DNA of 36,773 bases from Verrucomicrobiota bacterium (GTDB lineage: Bacteria; Verrucomicrobiota; Verrucomicrobiia; Chthoniobacterales; JAFAMB01). A model generated the notes under the pieces. The model was given only the letters and a program-made list of their open reading frames with translations. It had not been told where the DNA came from and made no database searches. Shown one piece after another: positions 6,301 to 14,304 of this stretch (position 1 is the first letter of the stretch; each line of letters starts with the position of its first letter). The stretch is from assembly GCA_019247695.1 (NCBI GenBank), contig JAFBAP010000074.1, positions 1 through 36,773 on the forward strand. The letters are read 5' to 3'. A program made the translations under genes and the position numbers.

Positions 6301-8406
6301 ATGGTTAGCCAAAGCCAGCGGTCTCCGCCTCGCCGCAATCTGATGAGTGCCATGGACGCAGGCATCCGTTTCGGTCACGACCTTTGTTCCGTGCTGGAGT
6401 TTGCGGAGCGCCGGGAATGGCTGGTGACCAATGGCCGCGGCAGCTACGCCTCCGGCACCGTAGCGAACGTTCTTACCCGCGGCTATCATGGGTTGCTGAT
6501 TGCGGCGTTAGCGCCGCCGGTCGGCCGCACGCTGACGCTTGTAAAGTTTGATGAGAGCGTTACCTACCGGGGCAGCCGGTATGAACTCTTCACCAACCGG
6601 TGGCAAGGCGGCGCGGTTGCTCCTGCGGGGCACGTCAACCTGGAAAGCTTTCACCTGGAAGGCACCGTACCGACCTGGAGGTTCGCGGTCGCGGATGCGG
6701 TCCTGGAGAAACGCATCTGGATGGAACCGTGGGCGGACACCACTTACCTTGCCTACAACCTGATCCATGCGTGCGAACCCATCGAGATGGCTTGCAAAGC
6801 TATTGTCGATTACCGGGATTACCATGGCCGGACGCATGCAGGCAGGTTCGATCAGGTTCAAGTGGATCGGGTCGACAGGGGGCTGAAAGTGACGATGGCG
6901 GCCGGGGCACGGCCGCTGTTACTCCTGTCAAATGCGGCCAGGGGTAGTCCTGTCTCGGAGTGGTATCACGGGTTCGAACTGGCGCGCGAGCGGGAGCGTG
7001 GCTTGCAGGATTATGAGGATCACCTGCACGTCGCCGATTTTCAGGCAAAACTTGCGCTGGATGATGAACCGCTGGTCTTTGCCGCTTCGGTTGAAGGAAC
7101 TGCGGATCCCGACATCACCGCACTGGAGCGGCGCCGCGCGCACGAGAATGGGGTAATCGATCGCTGGGCAACGGGCCGGTCGGACGGCGGCAGGAGCGCC
7201 GCGGGTTGGGTCAGGCAGAGCGTGCTCGCAGCGGACCAGTTCATCGTGGACCGCGCTAACCCCGCGGATGCCGCGGAGACGGGGAAGACGGTCATCGCGG
7301 GGTACCACTGGTTTGCCGACTGGGGACGGGATACGATGATCAGCCTGCCGGGGCTGACGCTATGCACGGGCCGGGCGGATATTGCCCGCCTTATCCTCAA
7401 GACTTTTGCCCGGTACGTCTCCCAGGGCATGCTGCCGAATACGTTCCCCGACTCCGGCTCCAGCCCGGAATACAACACGGTGGACGCGACCCTGTGGTAT
7501 TTTCAGGCCCTTTGGGCGTATTATCTTGCGACCAAGGACCGCCAAACGGTTTCGGAGTTGTTTCCGGTGCTCAAAAACATCGTGGATTGGTACCGCCGCG
7601 GCACCCGGTTCAGCATCCATGTCGACGCGAGCGATGGACTGGTTTACGCCGGCCAGGAGGGCGTTCAACTCACCTGGATGGACGCCAAGGTCGGCAACTG
7701 GGTAGTCACGCCGCGGATCGGTAAGCCCATTGAGGTGAATGCCCTCTGGTACAACGCCCTGCGTATCCTGGGAATCTTTGCGTCACTGGCGGGCGAAAAC
7801 GGCACTGAGTTCGAGAAACTGGCCGGAGATACCCTGAAAGGGTTTCAGCGGTTTTGGAACGCCGCGAGCGGCTACTGCTTTGATGTGCTGGACGGTCCGG
7901 GTGGTAACGACCCTGCGCTGCGTCCGAATCAGGTTTTCGCCGTGTGTCTGCCAGGGCCGTCGCTGCACGCGCCGGAACTGCTGTCAGGAGAACAGCAGAG
8001 AGGGGTACTGGACGCCTGCGCCGCCAAGCTTCTGACCTTGGTCGGCCTCCGATCGCTCGATCCGGCGAGCCCCCAATATCGTGGCGACTACTTTGGCGAT
8101 CGGGTTCAACGCGACGCGGCGTACCATCAAGGTACCGTGTGGGCATGGCTTAAAGGCCCATTCATCGAAGCGCATCTGCGTATCCGGGGTGATCTGGCGC
8201 ACGCGGAGCAACTGCTCCAGCCGATGGCTGACTCGCTCGTGGCGGCCGGTGTGGGCACCCTGAGCGAGATCTACGATGGGAATGCGCCGACGCGCCCGCG
8301 CGGCTGCATCGCGCAAGCGTGGAGCGTGGCGGAACTGTTACGGATCTGGACGTTGATCGAGGACAGCAAAACGCAGGGGTCGGGCGATCGATGGCATTCT
8401 CGCTGA
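6301..8406 (+). CDS. Amylo-alpha-1,6-glucosidase (glycogen debranching, GH133)
   Basis: The enzyme hydrolyses alpha-1,6 branch stubs of glycogen or maltodextrin in the cytoplasm. It has 701 residues, a usual length. The N-terminal GDE_N domain (about 30-245) contains EWLVTNGRGSYASGTV and RGYHGLLIAA. The C-terminal (alpha/alpha)6 barrel (about 310-695) contains GYHWFADWGRDTMISLPGL, TWMDAKVGNW, GKPIEVNALWYNAL, YHQGTVWAWLKGPF and a terminal GTLSEIYDG ... RGCIAQAWSVAELLR, all hallmark segments of the family. Start: ATG 6301 is the longest; ATG 6343 or 6352 are also possible because the first 14 residues are unlike homologous N-termini. The gene stands alone, divergent from the GH2 gene, with no glycogen synthase or branching enzyme in the window. 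No signal peptide and no oddities. Confidence 0.95.
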   Translation: MVSQSQRSPPRRNLMSAMDAGIRFGHDLCSVLEFAERREWLVTNGRGSYASGTVANVLTRGYHGLLIAALAPPVGRTLTLVKFDESVTYRGSRYELFTNRWQGGAVAPAGHVNLESFHLEGTVPTWRFAVADAVLEKRIWMEPWADTTYLAYNLIHACEPIEMACKAIVDYRDYHGRTHAGRFDQVQVDRVDRGLKVTMAAGARPLLLLSNAARGSPVSEWYHGFELARERERGLQDYEDHLHVADFQAKLALDDEPLVFAASVEGTADPDITALERRRAHENGVIDRWATGRSDGGRSAAGWVRQSVLAADQFIVDRANPADAAETGKTVIAGYHWFADWGRDTMISLPGLTLCTGRADIARLILKTFARYVSQGMLPNTFPDSGSSPEYNTVDATLWYFQALWAYYLATKDRQTVSELFPVLKNIVDWYRRGTRFSIHVDASDGLVYAGQEGVQLTWMDAKVGNWVVTPRIGKPIEVNALWYNALRILGIFASLAGENGTEFEKLAGDTLKGFQRFWNAASGYCFDVLDGPGGNDPALRPNQVFAVCLPGPSLHAPELLSGEQQRGVLDACAAKLLTLVGLRSLDPASPQYRGDYFGDRVQRDAAYHQGTVWAWLKGPFIEAHLRIRGDLAHAEQLLQPMADSLVAAGVGTLSEIYDGNAPTRPRGCIAQAWSVAELLRIWTLIEDSKTQGSGDRWHSR

Positions 8407-9252
8407 CTCCGGCCCGGACGGTCCCGCCCGCAGCCTATCGTCGCCGCCGGAACGCAGAATTAATTTTCGACTTTTTTCCAAAACGCTGAAACCCGGTCCC
8501 CTCTTTCGCTTTGTAAAGGGGTGAACGTCCTGCGCATAGGGCACGAAGTGGCGACGCGCCGGCACGCTTCTCAAACGAAAGAATCACGACGGATGAAAAC
8601 CGCAAGGACGACCGGCCGCACCCGCATCAACGTGACCACAGCCCTGCAACGCGTTGCCGCAGGTACAGGTCAATCCCATCGCCGTGTTTCGAGCCATGAC
8701 GAAGTGGAGCGCCGGATCTGCAGGATCGATGCGCGCGGCGCGGGCTACCACAAAATTGAAGCACGCTGTTCCGAGATGCTGGCTATTGCGGGCACCGGGA
8801 TTCTTATTTACAGCGCCAGCCTGTTTCACCACCCGATCTGCCGGGTTGGCTTTCCCACACCTGATTCTCTGCATGAGTTAACCGCTTCAGGCCCCTCGCC
8901 AGCCAACGGCATCTTCTCGCCATGAACGACCTGACCAGCATTGCACTCCAATTGCCTCGCGCAAAGAGGCGCTTGAACCACGCATTTTTACCGGATGTGC
9001 TCGTACCGGTTGAATCCGGCGAGGTTCAAAGAAAAAGAGGAGGATATTCAATCGCGCTGATAAAAAAAGCTTCGGCGCGAGTTTTAGGGGTTTGTTGCCT
9101 TCGACGAGTGGAAGGTTAGGGGGCGGCGCCTGGTCGTAGCGCTTCCGGGCATGCAGAGGTTGGCCCTAACCCGCCGGGGTTCGCCGGCGCACAGTGCAAA
9201 CCACCGTTAAAAAATCGCAAGCCAGTGGAAGCGGAGATCCTGGGATTCAGCC
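8407..9252. other. Intergenic stretch without a supported gene
   Basis: About 845 bp. Overlapping frames exist on both strands (for example 8521-8925 plus and 8584-8874 minus) but neither shows family motifs, and their composition is similar to neighbouring non-coding DNA. A weak hairpin (CCCC...GGGG, about 8498-8521) follows the debranching gene but lacks a U-tract. No repeat copy is seen here. Confidence 0.45.
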
Positions 9253-10167
9253 ATGCTGGTCCCTGTGAACTTACGGACGAACGCTTTAACCCGAACTTTG
9301 AGCCTGCTGTACGCAGCCGTACTGGCCGTCACGGCTACCCGCGCCGGCTCGATGCCGGATGATCAGGCCGCAACGGTCGAAAGCACGCGCTATGGCCTTT
9401 TCGACCTGCTTGATCATCGCAGCGCGTATGGTCAAGGGGTCTTTCCGGAGCCCTTTCTGGTGGATGACTCTGATCTCGAGATCAACGAGGCTCGCCTCGA
9501 TTGGCTGCGCACCGGCGGAAAGGGTCTGCACAGTGACCTCGTCACAGCGGAAGTGGAGAAGGGTTTCGGGCTGTTGACCATGGAATTAGAGGTTCCCTTC
9601 GAACGGGACGTGAGTGCGGGATCGGTCTCCGAAGGCTTTGACAACATCGACTTGGGAGCGCGCTACCCCGTTTATCAATTCGTCTCAGCAGACGGGTTTC
9701 TCGACACGACCTTCGGTACGGGTATCGAAGCCGGTATTCCGGTCAACTCGTCGGTGAGCAAGAACGCCGAGCTCGTTCCAAAGGTGTTCAACGATCTAAG
9801 GCTGGGCCAGCATTTTACGCTCCAATCTATCGTCGGGTATTCCACCCTCTTCGGCGGCGGGGAAGACGGCGGATTGCAAACCTTCGAGTACGGCTTTGTC
9901 TTCGGGTATACGTTCCAGCATAAAGAACTGCCTTTACCCGGAGTGCAGCAGTTCATCCCGGTCTTCGAGTTGCAAGGCGAGACGGAGCTTAACAAACGTA
10001 ACCGCGGGCATAACAGCCTCCTTGGCAACCTTGCATTTCGTGCCAACCTCAAGACAATCGGTCCGATTCAACCGCGGCTCGGGTTGGGGTTTGTCTTCCC
10101 GATCGATGCGGGGGCACGGCAGGACACGCATTGGGGCGTGATTACCAGTTTTGTGTTTGAGTACTGA
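9253..10167 (+). CDS. Outer-membrane beta-barrel protein
   Basis: The protein has 304 residues. A signal peptide covers about residues 1-32 (LSLLYAAVLAVTATRAGS). The mature protein is a series of alternating amphipathic strands separated by turns: GLLTMELEVPF, NIDLGARYPVYQF, HFTLQSIVGYSTLFGGG, TFEYGFVFGYTFQ, FIPVFELQGETELN and GPIQPRLGLGFVFPI. It ends GVITSFVFEY with an aromatic C-terminus, the usual signal for insertion by the BAM machinery. The pattern resembles small transporter-like barrels of the MetA-phenol-degradation/OMP type, but the exact family is not certain. It is followed after 31 bp by the Rieske gene on the same strand, so the two probably share a transcript. A weak GGAG lies some 14 bp before the start. 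Solute unknown. Confidence 0.75.
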   Translation: MLVPVNLRTNALTRTLSLLYAAVLAVTATRAGSMPDDQAATVESTRYGLFDLLDHRSAYGQGVFPEPFLVDDSDLEINEARLDWLRTGGKGLHSDLVTAEVEKGFGLLTMELEVPFERDVSAGSVSEGFDNIDLGARYPVYQFVSADGFLDTTFGTGIEAGIPVNSSVSKNAELVPKVFNDLRLGQHFTLQSIVGYSTLFGGGEDGGLQTFEYGFVFGYTFQHKELPLPGVQQFIPVFELQGETELNKRNRGHNSLLGNLAFRANLKTIGPIQPRLGLGFVFPIDAGARQDTHWGVITSFVFEY

Positions 10168-10198
10168 AATGGCGTACGATGGGGGACGTCCACAACAT

Positions 10199-10600
10199 AT
10201 GAATAGATACCTGAGCCGCAGGAAGTTTTTGGGCCTGGCTGCAGCCGCGCTCACCGGCGCTACCGCGCTCGACAGCGCTCGAAGTGCCTCCGCGGCACGC
10301 GTGGTGGATGCCGGTCCTGCGAGCAGCTACGGTTCGGAAGGGGTGTATGACCGTTTCCGTAATCAGGGATTCTTCGTGATCCGGCAGGGAAAGCGGTTCC
10401 TGGCCCTTTCGGCCTTTTGCACACACCGCAAATGCAAGCTGACCGCAGAGCCTGACCGTTCATTTCTTTGCGAATGTCATGGGTCGACCTTTGATCCCAA
10501 CGGCAAGGTTACTGCGGGCCCGGCCAAACGGGATCTGCCAGTGTTCCCGGTCTCTGTAAACGAGAGTGGCCATTTGCTTGTACAGGTTCCCGGCCCCTGA
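10199..10600 (+). CDS. Tat-exported Rieske [2Fe-2S] protein
   Basis: This is a small electron-transfer protein carrying a Rieske cluster, predicted periplasmic. The start ATG 10199 is chosen because GGGGGA lies 8-13 bases upstream and because it places the twin-arginine motif SRRKFLGLAAAAL at residues 6-18. Cluster motifs are intact: Cys74-Thr-His76 with Cys79 (CTHRKC) and Cys91-Glu-Cys93-His94 (CECHGSTF). Thus Cys74, His76, Cys91 and His94 ligate the cluster, and Cys79 and Cys93 can form the stabilising disulfide. The usual Gly before the second Cys of motif 1 is Lys, and the usual Pro in motif 2 is Glu. The 133-residue length means a stand-alone domain. No cytochrome b or oxygenase subunit is nearby; the only same-strand neighbour is the beta-barrel gene 31 bp upstream. 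Partner and role unknown. Confidence 0.9.
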   Translation: MNRYLSRRKFLGLAAAALTGATALDSARSASAARVVDAGPASSYGSEGVYDRFRNQGFFVIRQGKRFLALSAFCTHRKCKLTAEPDRSFLCECHGSTFDPNGKVTAGPAKRDLPVFPVSVNESGHLLVQVPGP

Positions 10601-10770
10601 AAGCTGCCCATTGAGGTTGGAAGACGCGTCCTGACCCGCGCCTGCTCCGTGCCCCCCTCGCCCGTGGCGCCAGCGTCGCCCGGGAAAAAAAGCAGGGGGC
10701 CGCTCTCCGATTTCGCTGCGGCAGAATCTGACCGAAAAGCGCGGGCGAGCGTCTCTGCGCCTCTGCACCC

Positions 10771-11790
10771 TTACCAGCCATGCCGGCTTGCGGGCCGCCC
10801 GCGAAATCGCTCCACCAAGGCACGCGCGCCGGGAAACAACGCCGGGCAACAGCCGATCTCCTCGCAAAACGATTTACTGAAGTGGCCAAGGCTCGAATAG
10901 CCCACGGCAAAAGCTGCCTCCGTAACGTTATATCCGCCGCTTAAAAGCAACTCCGCCGCTTGCTCCATCCGCATCCGACGAAGGTACTGCGGGATCGTGC
11001 AACCGGTGTGTTGTGAAAAGGTGCGGCTCAGATAAAAGGGGCTGCATCCGACCCGGCGCGCGAGCTCCTCGAGCGGGGGCGGTTCTTGCAAGGTTTCGCG
11101 CAAAATCGACTTTACGGCGTCGACGCGCTCGCGTGCCAGGCGCCTTTGGCGAACGCAAAAGAATTCGGGCTGAGGCGGCTCCGGCGTAAAGAAAAGCTGG
11201 GCCGCAAGCTCCAGCGCCTTACTCTGAAACCAGAGACCTTGCGCGCCCGAAGAAACCGGCGGCTGGCGGAGCTGAAAAAACAGCGCCTCCTGGCATGCCG
11301 TCATTGCCGTGACCGGTCCGATCACCCCTTCATGCGATCCCGGCTCTCCGCCGAGCAAAGCCCGGGCGGTTGGCTTGAGCCCACGAGGCCCCTTGCCGCT
11401 AACCGCTAAGGACCTGAGCAAGAAGTCTCGCGAAAACTTCACCGCGGCGAAACGGTGTCGCTGCCCGGCTGGTCGCCGAACCTGAAAGCGGCTCTGCAAT
11501 GTAGCCAAGACCGCGTAGTGACCAAGGGTACGAGCGGAAAAGCGCGTCCGGCATTTTCCAAATCGCACTTCGCCCTCACCGGATAGATTCAAACAGATTT
11601 CCAAGCGGCCGGCATCGAGGTCGGCTCCCCATTGGTGGTCGCTTTCAGAGAAAAAGTCGTGTTCTTCGATGCTCAAACCGTGCTGCGCAAGATCGCCAAA
11701 GATCCGCGCGTCAGCACGGGTGCGGTGAGCGGACGGAGAGGTAGATCTTGGAACGCTGAATTTGGCTACGGGAGAGGATCGAGCTGGCAT
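10771..11790 (-). CDS. AraC-family transcriptional regulator, PchR-like
   Basis: A DNA-binding regulator of 339 residues. The N-terminal sensing domain (about 40-200) contains WGADLDAGRLEICLNLSGEG, reminiscent of PchR-type regulators that respond to ferric siderophores. The C-terminal double helix-turn-helix (about 220-322) carries LEELARRVGCSPFYLSRTF, GCTIPQYLRRMRMEQAAELL and VTEAAFAVGYSSLGHFSKSF. The ATG at 11788-11790 is the only ATG before residue 163. The first 30 residues look unstructured, so a TTG downstream is possible. A Fur-type palindrome lies immediately upstream (11797-11811), consistent with iron repression. The gene converges on the Rieske gene; no siderophore receptor or synthesis gene is next to it. 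The ligand is an inference from similarity. Confidence 0.85.
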   Translation of the reverse strand: MPARSSPVAKFSVPRSTSPSAHRTRADARIFGDLAQHGLSIEEHDFFSESDHQWGADLDAGRLEICLNLSGEGEVRFGKCRTRFSARTLGHYAVLATLQSRFQVRRPAGQRHRFAAVKFSRDFLLRSLAVSGKGPRGLKPTARALLGGEPGSHEGVIGPVTAMTACQEALFFQLRQPPVSSGAQGLWFQSKALELAAQLFFTPEPPQPEFFCVRQRRLARERVDAVKSILRETLQEPPPLEELARRVGCSPFYLSRTFSQHTGCTIPQYLRRMRMEQAAELLLSGGYNVTEAAFAVGYSSLGHFSKSFCEEIGCCPALFPGARALVERFRGRPASRHGW

Positions 11791-11796
11791 CGTTAT

Positions 11797-11811
11797 CGAG
11801 AATCATTCTCA
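11797..11811. promoter_or_regulatory. Fur-box-like operator
   Basis: CGAGAATCATTCTCA is a 7-1-7 inverted repeat; GAGAATCATTCTC (11798-11810) is perfectly symmetric about its central base. It matches the known Fur core (TGATAAT-n-ATTATCA) at most positions. It lies 7 bp upstream of the AraC-family start codon. On the minus strand a possible -35 TTGCCT, 17-bp spacer and -10 AATGAT would place the operator over the -10 element. Confidence 0.55.
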
Positions 11812-12216
11812 ATAAGCCGGCCACAGGCAACACTTCAAATCCTCTTTTCAACTCTGCAACGCGGTTGCGCAGGGACGCCCGTACAGGATGCCGCTTGGTT
11901 TGTTTAACCCGAACATTCCGGCTGAAATTTCTGCCCCGTTGCTCGAGCCGAGCGGCAGGGCCACGACGATCCCGCCATTCGAATGCAGTCCGGCTTTCAA
12001 ACGCTCCGGCAGGCGCCGCCCCGGCCCTCAGTTCTGTCCGGTTTCGAATACTTGAGATTACCCGCGGCCTGGAAGGTCCGGAGCGAGCGTTCTTTGCCTA
12101 GAAGGGACAGAGAGGCTTTTGCTCAGGCCGTCCTGAATGCGGGCAACCTCAAGGTTCGAGCCCGGGAACGCCAGAACCCGGGATTGTCCTTGACGACTTG
12201 CGTGGGCGGGTCTCCC
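11812..12216. other. Intergenic region between araC-like and hydrolase genes
   Basis: About 405 bp between divergently transcribed genes. It should contain the promoters of both. The open frame running from 11983 into the hydrolase has arginine- and proline-rich, non-protein-like composition up to about 12200, so I treat it as non-coding. Confidence 0.45.
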
Positions 12217-13383
12217 GTGCAAGTCATCGTGCTTTCGAATTCTGCCAGTTCCCCTTTACCGGCCCTCCTGCAACGTTTCGTGTCGGAGGGCCGTTACGCC
12301 GGCGTGAGCGTGCTGGCGTTGCGCGATGGCCAACCGCTGCACCAGGTCGCGGCGGGTTTCCAGGAGGTGGAGAGCCGCCGGCCCATGACGGTTGATTCGA
12401 TCGTTCGGATCCACTCGGTCACCAAAGTCCTGACCGCGGTTACCGCCCTCACGTTTCTGGAGGAGGGCCAGATCGACCTTGGTGAACCGGTAGAGACCTA
12501 CCTGCCGGAGGTCCGGAGTTTCCAAGTTATTGCGGGTAGTCCGCCGGAGGCCCCGGAGCTGCGCAAGCCGGCCCGGCCCATGACCGTGCGCGACTTGTTC
12601 CGGCACACGGCGGGCATCGCCTACCCGGCGCCCGGCACGCCCACTGAGCCGTTCTTTGCCGAAGCAGGCGTGTCCGAATCGGTATCATTGGCCGACAAGA
12701 TTCGCCGCATTGTCCGCGTGCCGCTGGTTAGCGATCCCGGTGTACAGTTTGATTACGGGTACGGGACGGATTTTCTGGCCCGGGTACTTGAGGTGGTCAG
12801 TGGAAGGCCCTTCGAGCAACTCCTGAGCGAGCGGGTGTTGGAGCCGGCCGGTATGGCGGAGACGGGTTTCACGGTGGCGGACCCGGCCCTGGATCGGCTC
12901 GCGATGGTTCACGAGGGTGGCGGGCCCGGCAGCCCTTTGCGGGTGATCCCAATGGTGGCGGGCGAGCGACGCCCGGGCGCCTGGCGGCACCCACTGGGTG
13001 GAAGCGGCTTGTATTCGACGCTGGCGGACTTGGGCCGGTTCGGCCGGATCCTGTGCGCCGGGGGTGAGTTCGGGGGCACCCGCCTGCTCGGCCGAAAGAC
13101 GGTGGATTTGATGCGGGCCAACCACCTGGCCGGGACCGCCAGCCCATACCATTCCTTCGACGCAGGCAGCGGTTTTGGGCTGGGAGTAGGCGTCCGCCTT
13201 GAATTGGGCCTGGCTGACCGAGCAGATTCACCAGGCTGCTTCGGCTGGAACGGCCTGGCAAGCACCTTCTTTCGGGTTGACCCTGCAGAGCGCCTCGTGC
13301 TGGTGGTCCTGATCCAGCATTTCCCCTTCGATGAGCACCGCCTGTTGGGCCGTATTGCCAACGTCATCTACTCGCAGCTTTAA
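12217..13383 (+). CDS. Serine hydrolase, beta-lactamase/class C PBP family
   Basis: A Ser-dependent hydrolase of the beta-lactamase (PF00144) superfamily, which includes esterases, D-aminopeptidases and class C beta-lactamases. From GTG 12217 it has 388 residues. The catalytic SxxK is SVTK (Ser67, Lys70) in IVRIHSVTKVLTAV. The tyrosine motif corresponds to YGYGTD (Tyr180). Other family segments are MTVRDLFRHTAGIAY, FEQLLSERVLEPAGMAETGF and GGSGLYSTLADLGRFGRIL. A C-terminal CFGWNGLAS probably replaces the KTG-like box. Start: no ATG fits; GTG 12217 (GGGCGGG upstream) and GTG 12229 are the best candidates, and the longer frame to 11983 looks non-coding. No signal peptide is seen, so a cytoplasmic esterase-type role is more likely than antibiotic resistance, though this is inference. 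Confidence 0.85.
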   Translation: MQVIVLSNSASSPLPALLQRFVSEGRYAGVSVLALRDGQPLHQVAAGFQEVESRRPMTVDSIVRIHSVTKVLTAVTALTFLEEGQIDLGEPVETYLPEVRSFQVIAGSPPEAPELRKPARPMTVRDLFRHTAGIAYPAPGTPTEPFFAEAGVSESVSLADKIRRIVRVPLVSDPGVQFDYGYGTDFLARVLEVVSGRPFEQLLSERVLEPAGMAETGFTVADPALDRLAMVHEGGGPGSPLRVIPMVAGERRPGAWRHPLGGSGLYSTLADLGRFGRILCAGGEFGGTRLLGRKTVDLMRANHLAGTASPYHSFDAGSGFGLGVGVRLELGLADRADSPGCFGWNGLASTFFRVDPAERLVLVVLIQHFPFDEHRLLGRIANVIYSQL

Positions 13384-13596
13384 GCCCCTGCCCGGCCCGG
13401 GGCGGTTCAACCGGTCAGATTTGCCGGGATGGCGGACGGCGTCTTTCTCGGATCGGTAGTGCAGGGCAATCAAACTACAGGAGCGGCAGGGTGCATCCTG
13501 GGCAACGGCGCAGCGCGGGTGGCGGTAAGCGGTCCGCAGACCAAGACCTTGCGCACAAACCGGCAGGATGCCAAAAGGACGAAAGGCAAACTGCTT

Positions 13597-14130
13597 ATGC
13601 AAAATAGTTCGTCAGTCGATCCCCGCGTTCGTATCGGTCACGTACACCTAAAAGTCGCAAACCTGGACCGCGCGCTCGGCTTTTATTGCGGGGTGCTGGG
13701 TTTTCAGCTTATGCAGCGTTACGGCTCCGAGGCGGCTTTCGTCTCTGCCGGCGGGTATCATCATCATATCGGGCTCAACACATGGGAAAGCCTCGGCGGT
13801 TCGCCACCGCCGCCGGGCGCAACGGGTCTTTATCATCTGGCTATCCTCTACCCGACCCGGGCGGAACTTGCCGATGCGTTGCGCCGCGTCAGCAGTGCAG
13901 GCATCACGTTGGAGGGCGCCTCGGACCATGGGGTAAGTGAAGCGCTCTACCTGCGTGACCCGGACCAGAATGGGGTCGAACTCTATTGGGATCGTCCGCC
14001 CGAACAATGGCCGCGCACCACGGGCGGGCAACTGGCGATGTTCACCGGCCCGCTTGACCTCCGCAGCTTACTTGCGGCAACGAAAGCTCAAGGCGGCGCT
14101 TCGCTTCGTAGTGGAGAAGAACGGTTATGA
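13597..14130 (+). CDS. VOC-family (glyoxalase/extradiol dioxygenase-like) protein
   Basis: A 177-residue protein with the beta-alpha-beta-beta-beta fold of the vicinal oxygen chelate superfamily, metal-dependent enzymes such as glyoxalase I, fosfomycin resistance proteins and catechol 2,3-dioxygenase. The first module is IGHVHLKVANLDRALGFYCG ... LGFQLMQRYG; the second is LYHLAILYPTRAELADALRR ... LYLRDPDQNGVELYWDRP. Candidate metal ligands are His15 or His17, His80 and Glu128. The segment YHHHIGLNTW matches CatE-like members. ATG 13597 is chosen because the VOC domain starts 13 residues later; the frame upstream to 13429 has no domain. AAAGGC lies about 7 bp upstream. The C-terminal 35 residues after WDRPPEQWPR are an extension. 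Substrate not determinable. Confidence 0.88.
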   Translation: MQNSSSVDPRVRIGHVHLKVANLDRALGFYCGVLGFQLMQRYGSEAAFVSAGGYHHHIGLNTWESLGGSPPPPGATGLYHLAILYPTRAELADALRRVSSAGITLEGASDHGVSEALYLRDPDQNGVELYWDRPPEQWPRTTGGQLAMFTGPLDLRSLLAATKAQGGASLRSGEERL

Positions 14131-14304
14131 TGGAAGCGACTTTTGCCACCGCCTCGATGAGGAGCGCTTTCCGCACCGGCAGAAAGCTTACCGTGACACC
14201 ATGAATTCAGACCGCAGACCGACCCGTGACGACTCGCCACGGGGCAACATTTCCTGGATGCGTTGCAGCCGGAACCGGTCAGGTGATGCAAACAACCGGC
14301 AGCC

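Noticed and set aside
8498-8521. Terminator after the debranching enzyme
   Set aside because: The CCCC/GGGG stem has a bulge and no following U-tract.
8521-8925. A 134-codon plus-strand frame
   Set aside because: No motif, an equally long opposing frame, no ribosome-binding site and non-protein-like composition.
12145-12180. tRNA-like T-arm (GGTTCGAGCCC)
   Set aside because: The flanking bases do not form a 5-bp T-stem and no acceptor, D or anticodon arm can be drawn.
11983-12216. N-terminal extension of the beta-lactamase-like hydrolase
   Set aside because: The extension is Arg/Pro-rich with no signal or domain; the fold begins near 12230, and GTG starts are available there.
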